This document shows, in pieces, positions 43,924-53,031 of a DNA stretch of 64,000 nucleotides (its first letter is position 1; every line of letters begins with the position of its first letter). The stretch comes from Pontibacter harenae (GTDB taxonomy: Bacteria; Bacteroidota; Bacteroidia; Cytophagales; Hymenobacteraceae). The translations under genes were made by a program, and so were the position numbers. The stretch is taken from contig NZ_JAJJWH010000012.1 in the NCBI RefSeq assembly GCF_020907245.1, positions 63,450-127,449 on the forward strand. The letters are read 5' to 3'. Under the pieces are notes generated by a model. The model did not search any database. It worked only from the letters and a program-made list of their open reading frames with translations, and was not told the origin of the DNA.

Positions 43924-45390
43924 ATGAGACTAACCAAAGACGTTTACGCTACTTCTCTAACGCTACTCACCGACCTCTACCAATTAACCATGGCCTATGG
44001 CTACTGGAAAGAAGGCAAAGCCGAACAAGAGGCTGTTTTTCATTTATACTTCCGCAAAAACCCTTTTGCTGGTGGCTACACAGTAGCCGCTGGTTTGGAA
44101 TATGTAGTGGAGTATTTGCAGCAGCTCCAGTTTACAGAAGAAGATCTTGCATATCTGGCAGACCTGAAGGGAAGCCAACAAACGCCTCTTTTTGAAAAAG
44201 AATTTATTCAGTACTTACGGGACATGAAGTTTACATGCGATGTAGAAGCCATTCCGGAAGGTACAGTTGTGTTTCCCAACGAGCCTCTGGTTCGTGTTAA
44301 AGGCCCCTTGCTACAGGCTCAGCTCATTGAAACCCCGCTACTAACCATCATTAACTTTCAGACACTGATTGCGACCAAGGCCGCACGCATTGCCGATGCT
44401 GTAAAAGGAGACCAGTTGATGGAGTTCGGTATGCGTAGAGCGCAAGGTATAGACGGAGCTTTGTCTGCCACACGGGCAGCGTACATAGGCGGCGCAGACG
44501 CTACCTCTAACCTATTGGCAGGAAAGCTATTCAATATTCCTGTGAGAGGCACGCATGCTCACAGTTGGGTGCAGGCTTTTGATACCGAAGAAGAATCTTT
44601 TGCTGCTTACGGTAAGGCTTTCCCACAAGACTCGGTGTTTCTAGTGGATACCTACGATACACTGGAAGGTGTGAAAAAAGCCGTTGAAACCGCAAAAAAA
44701 CTAGAGCACCTCAACTTTAAGCTTAGCGGCATTCGCCTTGACTCTGGCGACCTTACTTATTTAAGTGTAGAGGCACGAAAGATTTTAGATGAGGCTGGCT
44801 TTACGGATACAAACATTGTTGCTAGCAACGACCTGGACGAGCACTTAATAACAAGTCTGAAACAGGAAGGCGCAAAAATTAATGTTTGGGGCATCGGCAC
44901 CAAAATGGTTACCGCTTACGATCAGCCTGCTCTCGGTGGTGTTTACAAACTGGCCGCACTACGCAATGCAGATGGAAACTGGGAGTATAAAATCAAGCTT
45001 TCGGAGCAATTGGCTAAAACCTCAACTCCTGGTGTGCTACAGGTACGGCGCTTTATAGACGGCAACAAATACATAGCAGACATGATCTACAATAAACTTG
45101 ACGCAATTCCTGACGAGGCATTGATTGTAGACCCGCTGGACACCACCCGCAGAAAGCATATTGATGCTGGCACGGCTTATAAAGACCTGCTGGTGCCAGT
45201 GTTTTCTAATGGAGAGCTTGTTTATAACTTGCCAGCCTTAAAAGACATAAAAGCAAAAGTAAAAGAAGAGCTTAACCACCTGCACGAAAGTATCCGACGC
45301 TACCTAAACCCGCACAGCTACCCTGCTGGTTTAGAAGAAGGTTTGCACAACTATAAAATAGCTTTGATTCTAAAGCTAAGAGAGGAATAG
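43924..45390 (+). CDS. pncB: Nicotinate phosphoribosyltransferase
   Basis: This enzyme makes nicotinate mononucleotide from nicotinate and PRPP in NAD salvage. The 488 residues show LLTDLYQLTMAYGYWKEG at the start, GMRRAQGIDGALSATRAAYI, VRGTHAHSWVQAF with the phosphorylated His, IRLDSGDLTYLSVEARKI, and GIGTKMVTAYDQPALGGVYK. Length fits the long bacterial form. It stands alone, with terminators or hairpins on both sides. Confidence 0.96.
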   Translation: MRLTKDVYATSLTLLTDLYQLTMAYGYWKEGKAEQEAVFHLYFRKNPFAGGYTVAAGLEYVVEYLQQLQFTEEDLAYLADLKGSQQTPLFEKEFIQYLRDMKFTCDVEAIPEGTVVFPNEPLVRVKGPLLQAQLIETPLLTIINFQTLIATKAARIADAVKGDQLMEFGMRRAQGIDGALSATRAAYIGGADATSNLLAGKLFNIPVRGTHAHSWVQAFDTEEESFAAYGKAFPQDSVFLVDTYDTLEGVKKAVETAKKLEHLNFKLSGIRLDSGDLTYLSVEARKILDEAGFTDTNIVASNDLDEHLITSLKQEGAKINVWGIGTKMVTAYDQPALGGVYKLAALRNADGNWEYKIKLSEQLAKTSTPGVLQVRRFIDGNKYIADMIYNKLDAIPDEALIVDPLDTTRRKHIDAGTAYKDLLVPVFSNGELVYNLPALKDIKAKVKEELNHLHESIRRYLNPHSYPAGLEEGLHNYKIALILKLREE

Positions 45391-45502
45391 AACACACCTG
45401 TTATAACACCTGTTGTAGAAATTGTGCATTACAGCAGCATTTTTAAAACAGTACAAATTTAAGCTTGCACTGTTGTACAATATAATGCTTTAGAATACAA
45501 CT

Positions 45503-45539
45503 ATAGAGGGAAATACCCATATGTAGGTATTCCCTCTAT
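45503..45539. terminator. Hairpin between pncB and the barrel gene
   Basis: Arms 45503-45517 and 45526-45539 pair over 14 bp with one bulged A. It may terminate pncB, but it also lies directly upstream of a TAAATTTG promoter box at 45553, so an operator role is possible. Confidence 0.55.
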
Positions 45540-45552
45540 CGCAAAAAGAGAG

Positions 45553-45560
45553 TAAATTTG
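45553..45560 (+). promoter_or_regulatory. Promoter -7 box for the barrel gene
   Basis: TAAATTTG matches TAnnTTTG exactly and ends 17 bases before the ATG at 45578. No clear -33 element is visible. Confidence 0.4.
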
Positions 45561-45577
45561 AAAAAATTTTTCTCTTT

Positions 45578-46423
45578 ATGAAGTTACTTTTATCGCTTAC
45601 CTTATTTTTTTCGATTAGCTACTGTGTAGCACAACCGACCATAGGAGCTGCAAACTTTGCCTTAGCTTCTGCCAATTCGAACTCCAACGTTTCCTCGTCT
45701 GCTGCTTACGCTGATGGAGACAGTGAAACCTATAAAAAGAACAACGTCAAGATTAACCTTTCGTCGCTGGCGCTAAACAATTATAGCCTGAGCTACGAGC
45801 GTTCTCTTACACGCAAGATTTCTTTTGTGGCTGGGTACAGATTTATGCCCGAAAAATCAGCTAACGACCTATGGCTGACACAGCAAGTAACTAAACGCTT
45901 TCTGGAGGACGTCGATGACCTGTCGGAAGACCTGGAAAATGTGGAGCTTTCTAACAATGCCGTTACTGGAGAATTACGTTTCTACACAGGTAGCAAGCCA
46001 GGAGCCAGAGGTTTTTACTTGTCTTTGTACGGTAGGTACACCAACATGAAAGGCACCTATACTTTTGACCACGATACCGAAACCGAAACTTACACTATTC
46101 CGCTGCAAGCTGATTTGAAAGGAATTGGTGGTGGTCTTATGCTAGGTTCTCAGTGGCTGATTGCAAAAACGATTACTTTAGACTGGTATTTGATAGGCGC
46201 TCATTACGGTAAACTTAAAGGAGACTTGAATGCCGTAACAGATTTAAGTACCATGTCAGCTGACGAAAAAGCAGATCTGGAACAGAAAATAGAAACCGCT
46301 ATAGTTGTCGGAGACAAACAATACATAGAGGCAACCGTTACGGACAGAGGAGTAAATGGCAAATCAGATAGCCCTTTTATAGGTATAAGAGGATTAGGCT
46401 TTAGTTTAGGTATTGCGTTTTAA
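45578..46423 (+). CDS. Outer-membrane beta-barrel-like protein (DUF3575-like)
   Basis: The 281-residue protein has a signal peptide (MKLLLSLTLFFSISYCVAQ) and an Asn/Ser-rich mature start. Strand-like segments follow: NNVKINLSSLALNNYSLSYE, GAVTGELRFYTG-like VTGELRFYTGSKPGARGFYL, and the last strand GIRGLGFSLGIAF ending in Phe. This N-terminal pattern (KINLSSLALNNYSLSYER) is common in Bacteroidota DUF3575-type barrels. Function unknown. It precedes two paralogous lipoprotein genes on the same strand. Confidence 0.75.
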   Translation: MKLLLSLTLFFSISYCVAQPTIGAANFALASANSNSNVSSSAAYADGDSETYKKNNVKINLSSLALNNYSLSYERSLTRKISFVAGYRFMPEKSANDLWLTQQVTKRFLEDVDDLSEDLENVELSNNAVTGELRFYTGSKPGARGFYLSLYGRYTNMKGTYTFDHDTETETYTIPLQADLKGIGGGLMLGSQWLIAKTITLDWYLIGAHYGKLKGDLNAVTDLSTMSADEKADLEQKIETAIVVGDKQYIEATVTDRGVNGKSDSPFIGIRGLGFSLGIAF

Positions 46424-46516
46424 TACATCAAAACAGAACCGCTCTCTACGCTGCCAGTGATAACTATCTAGAAACTAAAAGCGTACAATTTTATTTTCCT
46501 CTTTAACCTATAAATC

Positions 46517-47167
46517 ATGAAAAAAGCCTCTTACACTTTCAGAACTCTTCTTTGTCTTTTATTAGCAGGTTTCACATTCGTTTCCTGCTCTAAAGACGAT
46601 GATGAAGATACAACTCCTTCGCTAAACAATCAGATTGAATATAACGGCACCACTTATAATATCCAAACTGGCATAATAGAAGACTGGGGTAGCGTAGGAC
46701 TTTCAGATGGAGATGAAGACTTATATATCTCAAATGATAACGTTACGCATTACAACTACGATGTTTCTATAACAGACGGAACACTGCAGGCAAACAGCGA
46801 TGGAGAACTAGAAAATGTAGGAGCTACTGTTTTTGTTTATGCAGAACTATTATCGCCAGGAACAACCAATTTCACAACTGGCACATTCAGTTACATTGAG
46901 TACGAAGATGATCTTACACAAGAGCAAATAGACGCGAAATATAACAACAAGTCATTTTTCGAAGACGCCTACATTGTAATAGATGCGAACGGCAACGGCA
47001 CTCTCGATGCCTCTGATGCAAGTTCTATAGCTTATGCCACAGGTGGTACTATCACTGTGTCAGGTTCTAACAATAACTACACTGTAGACTACAATTTAAC
47101 GCTGGACAACGGTAGAACGATAGTCGGCAGTTATTCTGGCGACTTCCAATACTTTGATCAGCAATAA
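46517..47167 (+). CDS. Lipoprotein with EF-hand/dockerin-like loop (paralogue 1)
   Basis: The 216-residue product has a lipobox (FVSC) and an acidic start (SKDDDEDTT). The mature part is beta-rich: QIEYNGTTYNIQTGIIEDWG, FTTGTFSYIEYED, and the C-terminal VSGSNNNYTVDYNLTLDNGR followed by GSYSGDFQYFD. At about residues 157-168, DANGNGTLDASD fits a calcium-binding loop (acidic or Asn at positions 1, 3, 5, 12). Paralogous to the next gene; an insertion in the middle (DLTQEQIDAKYNNK) makes it longer. Probably surface-exposed; function unknown. Confidence 0.78.
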   Translation: MKKASYTFRTLLCLLLAGFTFVSCSKDDDEDTTPSLNNQIEYNGTTYNIQTGIIEDWGSVGLSDGDEDLYISNDNVTHYNYDVSITDGTLQANSDGELENVGATVFVYAELLSPGTTNFTTGTFSYIEYEDDLTQEQIDAKYNNKSFFEDAYIVIDANGNGTLDASDASSIAYATGGTITVSGSNNNYTVDYNLTLDNGRTIVGSYSGDFQYFDQQ

Positions 47168-47504
47168 CCTTCTTTTACATTGTAAGAATAATGAAAACGC
47201 CATGCGAAATTAAAAGTATGGCGTTTTCATTTTATAGGGATTTGATTTAAACAAAGTCGTAATTAGCAACCACTGTAGAAAATTTTTATTCATATCAGTA
47301 GCAAATAATTTAAGCTTACTGCTCTATAACGTAGCGATGAATTTTGTTCATAAACGTATAAACACATAGATATCAGACAGGTATAGCTACTCAGAAGATA
47401 AGGCACAAGCAACCTTTATTGGCTGTAAGTCTTCTTGGCGTTAGTAGCATAAGAATGTTTTTTACTTCAACACTTTTACCAACTATTCACTTAACCTCAA
47501 TTTT
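47168..47504. terminator. Gap with terminator 47191-47230 and otherwise no visible feature
   Basis: ATGAAAACGCCAT (47191-47203) and ATGGCGTTTTCAT (47218-47230) form a perfect 13-bp stem that ends the first lipoprotein gene. The remaining 274 bases before 47505 are AT-rich; I see no ORF, RNA or convincing promoter in them. Confidence 0.7.
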
Positions 47505-48089
47505 ATGAACAGGTTTTACAGTGCTTTCAGATCTCTCACATTTGTTCTTTTAGCAGGATTTGCTCTTGCTTCTTGCTCTGACGACGATGATGACAATGCC
47601 ACTCCATCTCTCGATGATAAAGTTGAATACGACGGCCAAACGTATAACCTTCGAACAGGCGTTGTTGAAGACTATGGTACAGGCGACGTAGAAGGGCATT
47701 ACAACTACGACTTCTATGTTACTGACGGCACACTGGTAGTAGAAGACGATGAAGCAGCATCTCTCGAGAACGCCAAAATCTTGGTATATACCGAACTTTT
47801 TTCATCAGGAGAAGCTGCATTTACAACTGGTACATTCACTTTTGTGCAGGATGCGGAATCTAGCCAGGCTAATGGAAAGCATGTGTTTGAAAATGCAGAG
47901 GTTATTGTAGATTCAAACAATGACAACATACTGGATGAGAACGATGACGTTTTTGAAGCTACTGGCGGCACAGTTACTGTTTCTGGCTCAAACAACAACT
48001 ACACTCTTGATTTTAACCTCACGCTTAATAACGGTAAAACGGCCAGAGGCAACTACTCCGGTAACTTCCGATATTTTGATGAACGCTAG
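47505..48089 (+). CDS. Lipoprotein with EF-hand/dockerin-like loop (paralogue 2)
   Basis: The 194-residue product has a lipobox (LASC) followed by an acidic run (SDDDDDNAT). Its sequence parallels the upstream paralogue: KVEYDGQTYNLRTGVVEDYG, FTTGTFTFVQDAES, and VSGSNNNYTLDFNLTLNNGK then GNYSGNFRYFD. The loop DSNNDNILDEND at about residues 137-148 again fits an EF-hand-like calcium site. The terminator between the copies suggests separate transcription. Confidence 0.78.
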   Translation: MNRFYSAFRSLTFVLLAGFALASCSDDDDDNATPSLDDKVEYDGQTYNLRTGVVEDYGTGDVEGHYNYDFYVTDGTLVVEDDEAASLENAKILVYTELFSSGEAAFTTGTFTFVQDAESSQANGKHVFENAEVIVDSNNDNILDENDDVFEATGGTVTVSGSNNNYTLDFNLTLNNGKTARGNYSGNFRYFDER

Positions 48090-48141
48090 AACTTCTGTTC
48101 TTTAGGCCCAGATTCATTTTAGCATAACCATCACTCCTGCT

Positions 48142-48432
48142 CTACCCTCTCTTCCCCCTCCTATTCGAGATGCGCTCTACCCGTTTATTTTGCACCCATT
48201 TCAGGTACTTTTGTAGTGGCTCGGCTCCCTTTAATGCGGGAATTGTGTTATACAAAACAGCGAGCTCTTTGTTGCTGAAAGTTAAGTGTACCGTACTGTG
48301 GCAAGGTTGGCAAAGCTCAGCAGTAGCTCCGTAGCGTCCACCCTCCTCACGTGGAACCAGGTGGTGCCGCGACAGGCTTCGCACATCACGGCCGCATAAT
48401 TCGCAAATAAGTTCTTCCTGCTTGTTAGACAT
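48142..48432 (-). CDS. Small HNH nuclease-like protein
   Basis: The 96-residue product has an HNH/zinc-ribbon pattern: CELCGRDVRSLSRHHLVPRE with CxxC and the double His, then LCQPCHSTVHLTF with the second CxxC and His. The C-terminus is Lys/Arg rich (NKRVERISNRRGKRG). Stand-alone HNH proteins of this size are common in Bacteroidota; the role is unknown. It is divergent from the MFS gene with a 136-base spacer. Confidence 0.87.
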   Translation of the reverse strand: MSNKQEELICELCGRDVRSLSRHHLVPREEGGRYGATAELCQPCHSTVHLTFSNKELAVLYNTIPALKGAEPLQKYLKWVQNKRVERISNRRGKRG

Positions 48433-48568
48433 TTATCTTAATCTTTGCCTTTCGTACTATAGCTAAACAAGAAAAAGTGTGCCAGAGTTTAGCAGCAGGT
48501 TTAACATTCAAATAAATAAAAAGAGCCTAAACCTGCTTAACTTGCACCCGCTACTTACTGCACATTTT

Positions 48569-49825
48569 ATGAAAGAAACCGCCGAAAACAAACATAAAAC
48601 TGCTTCTGTCACCGACTCCGACGACCTAGTCCCTAAAAAGGAAATCCGAGAAGGGCTCCTCATTTTTGTACTGGCCACCATCCAGTTCACACACATGATG
48701 GACTTCGTGATTATGATGCCACTAGGCCCGCAGTTGATGCGTGTGTTCAATATTTCGCCTAGCCAGTTCGGGTTGCTGGTGTCGGCTTATACCTTTAGTG
48801 CCGCTGTTGCTGGTTTTTTTAGTGCTCTGTTCATAGATAGGTTTGATCGAAAACATGCCCTGCTGGCGCTATACCTAGGTTTTGCTGTTGGTACATTAGC
48901 CTGTGCATTGGCACCAACTTTTGCTTTGCTTTTAGCTGCCCGCGTGGTAGCAGGAGCATTTGGAGGTGTGTTAGGAGCCTTAATCTTAGCTGTTATCGGC
49001 GATGCCATACCTGAACAAAGACGTGGTGCTGCAGCGGGCAAAGTGATGGCGGCCTTTTCTGTCGCTTCTATTGCAGGAATACCAGTCGGACTATACCTGG
49101 CAAGCGTTACCAGCTGGCATGCTCCTTTTTACCTGCTGGCTGCACTCAGCACTTTAGTGCTTATTTTTGCCTTTTTCTCGCTTCCAAACATGCGGGGCCA
49201 TTTAAGTAGCGTAAGCAAGACAAATCCGTTTCTTGTGCTACAACAAATGCTCTTGCAGCGCAACCTGCAGTGGGCTACTGCTCTAACCGTTACGCTAACC
49301 GTAGCTGGCTTTCTGGTGGTGCCTTTCATAAGTCCTTACATGGTAGCTAACGTGGGTTTTACAGAGGCAGAGCTTAGCTATATTTATCTTTTTGGAGGTT
49401 TGGCCACTGTATTTACTTCGCAATGGGCAGGCCGATTGGCGGACAAGCATGGGAAAAAGCGTATTTTCACTTTTGCAGCCTTACTTTCTATGGCTTCTAT
49501 TCTGGCTATAACAACGTTACCACCAGTACCTCATTTTGTGGCGCTTATTGTTACCACCATTTTCTTTATCTTTTTTGGTGCCCGCTTTGCACCCGCCATG
49601 GCCCTGGTTACTTCTAGCGTAGAACCCAGACTAAGAGGAAGCTATATGAGCATTAATTCGTCTTTTCAGCAATTGGGGGCAGGTCTGGCAGCCTTTGCTT
49701 CTGGGTTGATTGTTCAGGAAACCTCTAACGGAACCTTGCAGAACTTTGGTTGGGTTGGGTTGCTATCTTGTGGAGTTACAATATTAACCGTGATTGTTGT
49801 TAAAAAACTGAAGCAGGTAAGTTAG
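48569..49825 (+). CDS. Major facilitator superfamily transporter
   Basis: I start at ATG 48569 (MKETAENKHKTASV, 418 residues); the longer frame uses GTG. About 12 membrane helices are seen. MFS motifs: helix-1 region FTHMMDFVIMMPLGPQLMRV, loop 2-3 FIDRFDRKHALL (motif A variant), and loop 8-9 GRLADKHGKKRIFTF (second motif A). Helix 5 has AFSVASIAGIPVGLYLAS, like drug/sugar exporters of the AraJ type. The substrate is unknown. The thioredoxin gene follows 76 bases later. Confidence 0.9.
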   Translation: MKETAENKHKTASVTDSDDLVPKKEIREGLLIFVLATIQFTHMMDFVIMMPLGPQLMRVFNISPSQFGLLVSAYTFSAAVAGFFSALFIDRFDRKHALLALYLGFAVGTLACALAPTFALLLAARVVAGAFGGVLGALILAVIGDAIPEQRRGAAAGKVMAAFSVASIAGIPVGLYLASVTSWHAPFYLLAALSTLVLIFAFFSLPNMRGHLSSVSKTNPFLVLQQMLLQRNLQWATALTVTLTVAGFLVVPFISPYMVANVGFTEAELSYIYLFGGLATVFTSQWAGRLADKHGKKRIFTFAALLSMASILAITTLPPVPHFVALIVTTIFFIFFGARFAPAMALVTSSVEPRLRGSYMSINSSFQQLGAGLAAFASGLIVQETSNGTLQNFGWVGLLSCGVTILTVIVVKKLKQVS

Positions 49826-49901
49826 CTGTTTTGTTTTGCCGTTATTCTGTAACCATCTTGCAAAGCAACAGCGTAACTATAATGTATAAAGCAAAACAAA
49901 T

Positions 49902-50207
49902 ATGGCCAAAAAGTCTTTTTCCGATTTAATTGCTAGCCCTGATACGCCTGTGCTGGTAGATTTTTATGCAGATTGGTGCGGACCATGCAAAACCATGAAT
50001 CCAATTGTGCAGCAGATAGCAAGTGAGTTTTCAGGCAAGCTAAAGGTGATTAAAATAAACGTAGATCATAACCAGGCTGCCGCCGCGCAATATCGGGTGC
50101 AAGGTGTGCCAACGTTTATACTTTTCAAGAACGGACAGATTGCCTGGAAACAGGCGGGTGCTGTTCCCGCGCATCAGCTAACGCAGGTTATAAAGCAGAA
50201 CCTTTAG
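49902..50207 (+). CDS. trxA: Thioredoxin
   Basis: The 101-residue product is a complete cytoplasmic thioredoxin without signal peptide: VLVDFYADWCGPCKTMNPIV with the WCGPC active site, KINVDHNQAAAAQYRVQGVP with the cis-Pro in GVPTFILFKNG. It reduces protein disulphides. Gene symbol is by family; other thioredoxins probably exist elsewhere in the genome. Confidence 0.93.
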   Translation: MAKKSFSDLIASPDTPVLVDFYADWCGPCKTMNPIVQQIASEFSGKLKVIKINVDHNQAAAAQYRVQGVPTFILFKNGQIAWKQAGAVPAHQLTQVIKQNL

Positions 50208-50289
50208 ATCGATTATCAGTTCCAAGCTAATACGACCTCACAGTATCTTCCTGTGAGTGCCTTGATTGCTATTCTTGGGCTGTTACCCT

Positions 50290-50555
50290 GCATTCAATTC
50301 ACACTTTACTCTTGGCCTTCTCATCCTGATAACCCACCGCTTTTACCCGTAATGTCGGTTCCTGTTTATAAGCTTCAACAGCGTTGTTCAACAAGGTTAG
50401 AAGAACCTGCTCCTGCCACTCAGGGTCAACCCTATCTTCACCTGTTCGTCTGGCAGGTACATCGCCAGTTTTACCTTTTTGTCATCCATCCCCCTTTGGC
50501 TGCATCAGGGTGTGCACCTCCTTCAGCAATTTCCTAACCTGAGCAGACCTTTAAA
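50290..50555 (-). pseudogene. Remnant of a histidine kinase gene, broken by frameshifts and stops
   Basis: On the minus strand, 50427-50299 reads DPEWQEQVLL TLLNNAVEA then YKQEPTLRV, a typical kinase N box (NNAVEA). Just upstream in another frame (about 50490-50430) it reads DDKKVKLAMYLPDEQVKIG, and before that in a third frame (about 50550-50487) RKLLKEVHTLMQPK. Joined by two frameshifts these give a normal dimerisation-to-ATPase stretch of a sensor kinase. No single frame stays open and the G1/G2 boxes and H box are not recognisable. Weak traces may extend over 50215-50640. The 94-codon plus-strand ORF here is a shadow. Confidence 0.7.
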
Positions 50556-50861
50556 CAGCAGTAGGAATACCCATCAGGCGGTAAAAGCAGCCTCTACAGA
50601 CCTCCTGAAAGCAATTCGATTAAAAATATAGAATTGGTTTTTGTGGAGCAGGCTAAGCTTGCCCTTCTCTGTGCCAATCATCTTATTGCTATTGTTAAAA
50701 ATGGCAGACTTGTTGCTAATCATTAACTTTACAGCTGGTGAAATACCTAACTCTGTGGTGCAAAACTATAGTTTCTTCTAATGCTTCTTTTTAGAATAGA
50801 ACGTAGACTACACCTAAAGCAATTGCTGTTTGTTAATTAACGCTACACATAAAAATTGATC

Positions 50862-52736
50862 ATGACTTTAAAAAAATCATTACTGCTGCTGGGGTTAGGT
50901 CTGAGCCTGAGCACGACATCTATGGCTATTGAGTTGCAACAAGAGGTGGCTCCAAAATATAATGTTACCATAGATCTCACAAATGTGCAGGATGACAAGG
51001 TACAGGTTACCATGCAGGCTCCAACCATTACGCAGAATGAGATAATATACAACATGCCGAAGATTGTGCCTGGCACCTACTCCATTTCAGACTTCGGTAA
51101 GTTTGTGGCAGATTTAAAAGCTTTCGATAAGCAAGGAAAAGAGCTGAAGGTAGAAAAGCTGGATACGAACCGCTGGAAGATTCAGAATGCAACTAAACTG
51201 GACAAAATATCTTACTGGATAAACGACACCTTTGACGCAGAGAAGCGTGAAGACGTAGTGTTTGAGCCAGGCGGCACTAACATAGAGGAGAATAAGAATT
51301 TCCTTCTCAATACCTTTGGTATTGTAGGTTATTTTGAGGACATGAAGCAGTTGCCTTACGAGCTAAACATTACAAAACCAGAAGGCTTCTATGGCTCCAC
51401 TCCTTTAAAAGCAGTCAACACAACAGCAACGTCAGATACTTATCAACTTGCTAACTACATGGATCTGGCTGATTCGCCGCTGATGTATAACCGCCCCGAC
51501 ACGACCGTGTTAAATCTTGGTGGTACAGAAGTACTGGTATCAGTATACTCACCAACTGGCAATGTAACTTCTGCTCCGATAGCGGCTAACGTGAAGGATA
51601 TTCTGGAGGCACAGCGCAATTATTTAGGGGGCAAGTTACCTGTAGAGAAGTATGCTTTTCTGATTTACGTGCCTCAGAAAGCAGGCAAGTCTGGTTCTTA
51701 CGGTGCTTTGGAACACTCTTATTCTTCTGTGTACTTTTTACCGGAAATGCCAGCCAAGCAGTTTAGCTCTACTATCCGCGATGTGGCTGCCCATGAGTTC
51801 TTCCATATTGTAACGCCGCTTTCTATCCACTCAGAAGAAATAGGCAACTTCAATTTTATAAACCCTAAAATGTCGAAGCACCTGTGGATGTACGAAGGTG
51901 TAACCGAGTATTTTGCCTCGCATGTGCAGGTTTACGAGAACATGATACCAGTAGGAGAATTCATGGATAAAGTTCGTGACTACATCCTAAACTCAAAAAG
52001 CTACTACAACGATACTTTACCATTTACCAAGATGAGTGCTGGTGTACTGGATACCTACGAAAACGAGTATGGCAATGTGTACCAAAAAGGTGCCCTGATT
52101 GGAATGGTGCTAGATATTAAGCTTCGTGAGCTTTCGCAGGGCCAATATGGTGTGAAGGACTTTATGCAGGACCTTGCCAAGACCTACGGTAAGGAGCAAT
52201 CATTTAAAGATGAAGAACTTTTCGATAAGATAACAGAACTGACTTATCCAGAAATCCGTGACTTTTTTGCGCGTTATGTAGAAGGTTCAGAGCCGCTTCC
52301 GCTACAGGAGACATTAAGAAAAGTGGGTATTCTGTATGAGCCAACTTCAAAACAAACTGTTATTTCTTACGGTGGCTTTATACCTGGTTACGATGAAGCT
52401 AGCGATAAAATTACAGTAGCCGAAACAGCAGACATGGATGCCTTTGGTAAGAAACTGGGCCTGCGCATTGGAGATCAACTGTTAGCGATAAATGGGCAGG
52501 AACTTACGCCAATGAACATACGGGAGGTACTTACCGAAAATCTGCAAACTGTAGAGCCAGGTAAAACAGTAGAATACACCGTTGGCAGGAAAAACGCAGC
52601 TGGAAAAGTCAAGCAAAAGAAGCTGAAGGCAAAGGCTATTGCCATTGAACGCAATACACCTCATGTACTTTCTCCGCTTCCAGATGCCACACCTGAGCAA
52701 CTACAGCTACGGGAAGCCTGGCTAAATGAAAGGTAA
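50862..52736 (+). CDS. M61 family metallopeptidase with PDZ domain
   Basis: I start at ATG 50862 (MTLKKSLLLLGLGLSLSTT, 624 residues) with a signal peptide. The N-terminal beta domain (about 25-200) is followed by the peptidase domain: zinc motif HEFFH at 311-315 within AAHEFFHIVTPLSIHSEEI, and WMYEGVTEYFASHV with the third ligand Glu. A PDZ domain follows at about 530-600 (GKKLGLRIGDQLLAINGQEL). M61 enzymes are glycyl aminopeptidase-like and probably periplasmic here. It is followed by a classical terminator. Confidence 0.93.
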   Translation: MTLKKSLLLLGLGLSLSTTSMAIELQQEVAPKYNVTIDLTNVQDDKVQVTMQAPTITQNEIIYNMPKIVPGTYSISDFGKFVADLKAFDKQGKELKVEKLDTNRWKIQNATKLDKISYWINDTFDAEKREDVVFEPGGTNIEENKNFLLNTFGIVGYFEDMKQLPYELNITKPEGFYGSTPLKAVNTTATSDTYQLANYMDLADSPLMYNRPDTTVLNLGGTEVLVSVYSPTGNVTSAPIAANVKDILEAQRNYLGGKLPVEKYAFLIYVPQKAGKSGSYGALEHSYSSVYFLPEMPAKQFSSTIRDVAAHEFFHIVTPLSIHSEEIGNFNFINPKMSKHLWMYEGVTEYFASHVQVYENMIPVGEFMDKVRDYILNSKSYYNDTLPFTKMSAGVLDTYENEYGNVYQKGALIGMVLDIKLRELSQGQYGVKDFMQDLAKTYGKEQSFKDEELFDKITELTYPEIRDFFARYVEGSEPLPLQETLRKVGILYEPTSKQTVISYGGFIPGYDEASDKITVAETADMDAFGKKLGLRIGDQLLAINGQELTPMNIREVLTENLQTVEPGKTVEYTVGRKNAAGKVKQKKLKAKAIAIERNTPHVLSPLPDATPEQLQLREAWLNER

Positions 52737-52871
52737 GCCAGGCTTATCTGAATATTTATATATTAAAGCTACTGGTCAGCAAAGACAGAGTCAATTTGAG
52801 CTATATCTTAAAACTAGAATGCTTGAACTTTACCAAGACTAGTTAACTACAATTTCTTTTAAAACAGCTTT

Positions 52872-52897
52872 GAGCCACGCAAAAAAATGCGTGGCTC
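52872..52897 (+). terminator. Classical terminator after the M61 peptidase gene
   Basis: GAGCCACGC (52872-52880) and GCGTGGCTC (52889-52897) form a 9-bp stem followed by TTTATTTTTATAG. It is the only clear GC-rich stem plus U-tract of this textbook type in the 295-base gap before the TonB receptor. The rest of the gap is AT-rich with no feature seen. Confidence 0.85.
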
Positions 52898-53031
52898 TTT
52901 ATTTTTATAGAACTATAAAAAACATTAGATATAAATAAAACAATATAGACAAGTTCTATGTATAAGATTCTAGCACACTCCCAACCTAAGCCGTTTAAGT
53001 ACATCTTATTACAAGCTATAAAAATGCCTGT

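Noticed and set aside
49831..49900. Inverted repeat TTTGTTTTGC / GCAAAACAAA around the trxA leader
   Set aside because: Low-complexity AT-rich arms 50 bases apart; may be chance.
50253..50537. 94-codon plus-strand open frame after trxA
   Set aside because: It is the shadow of the histidine kinase remnant on the opposite strand and has no protein-like features.
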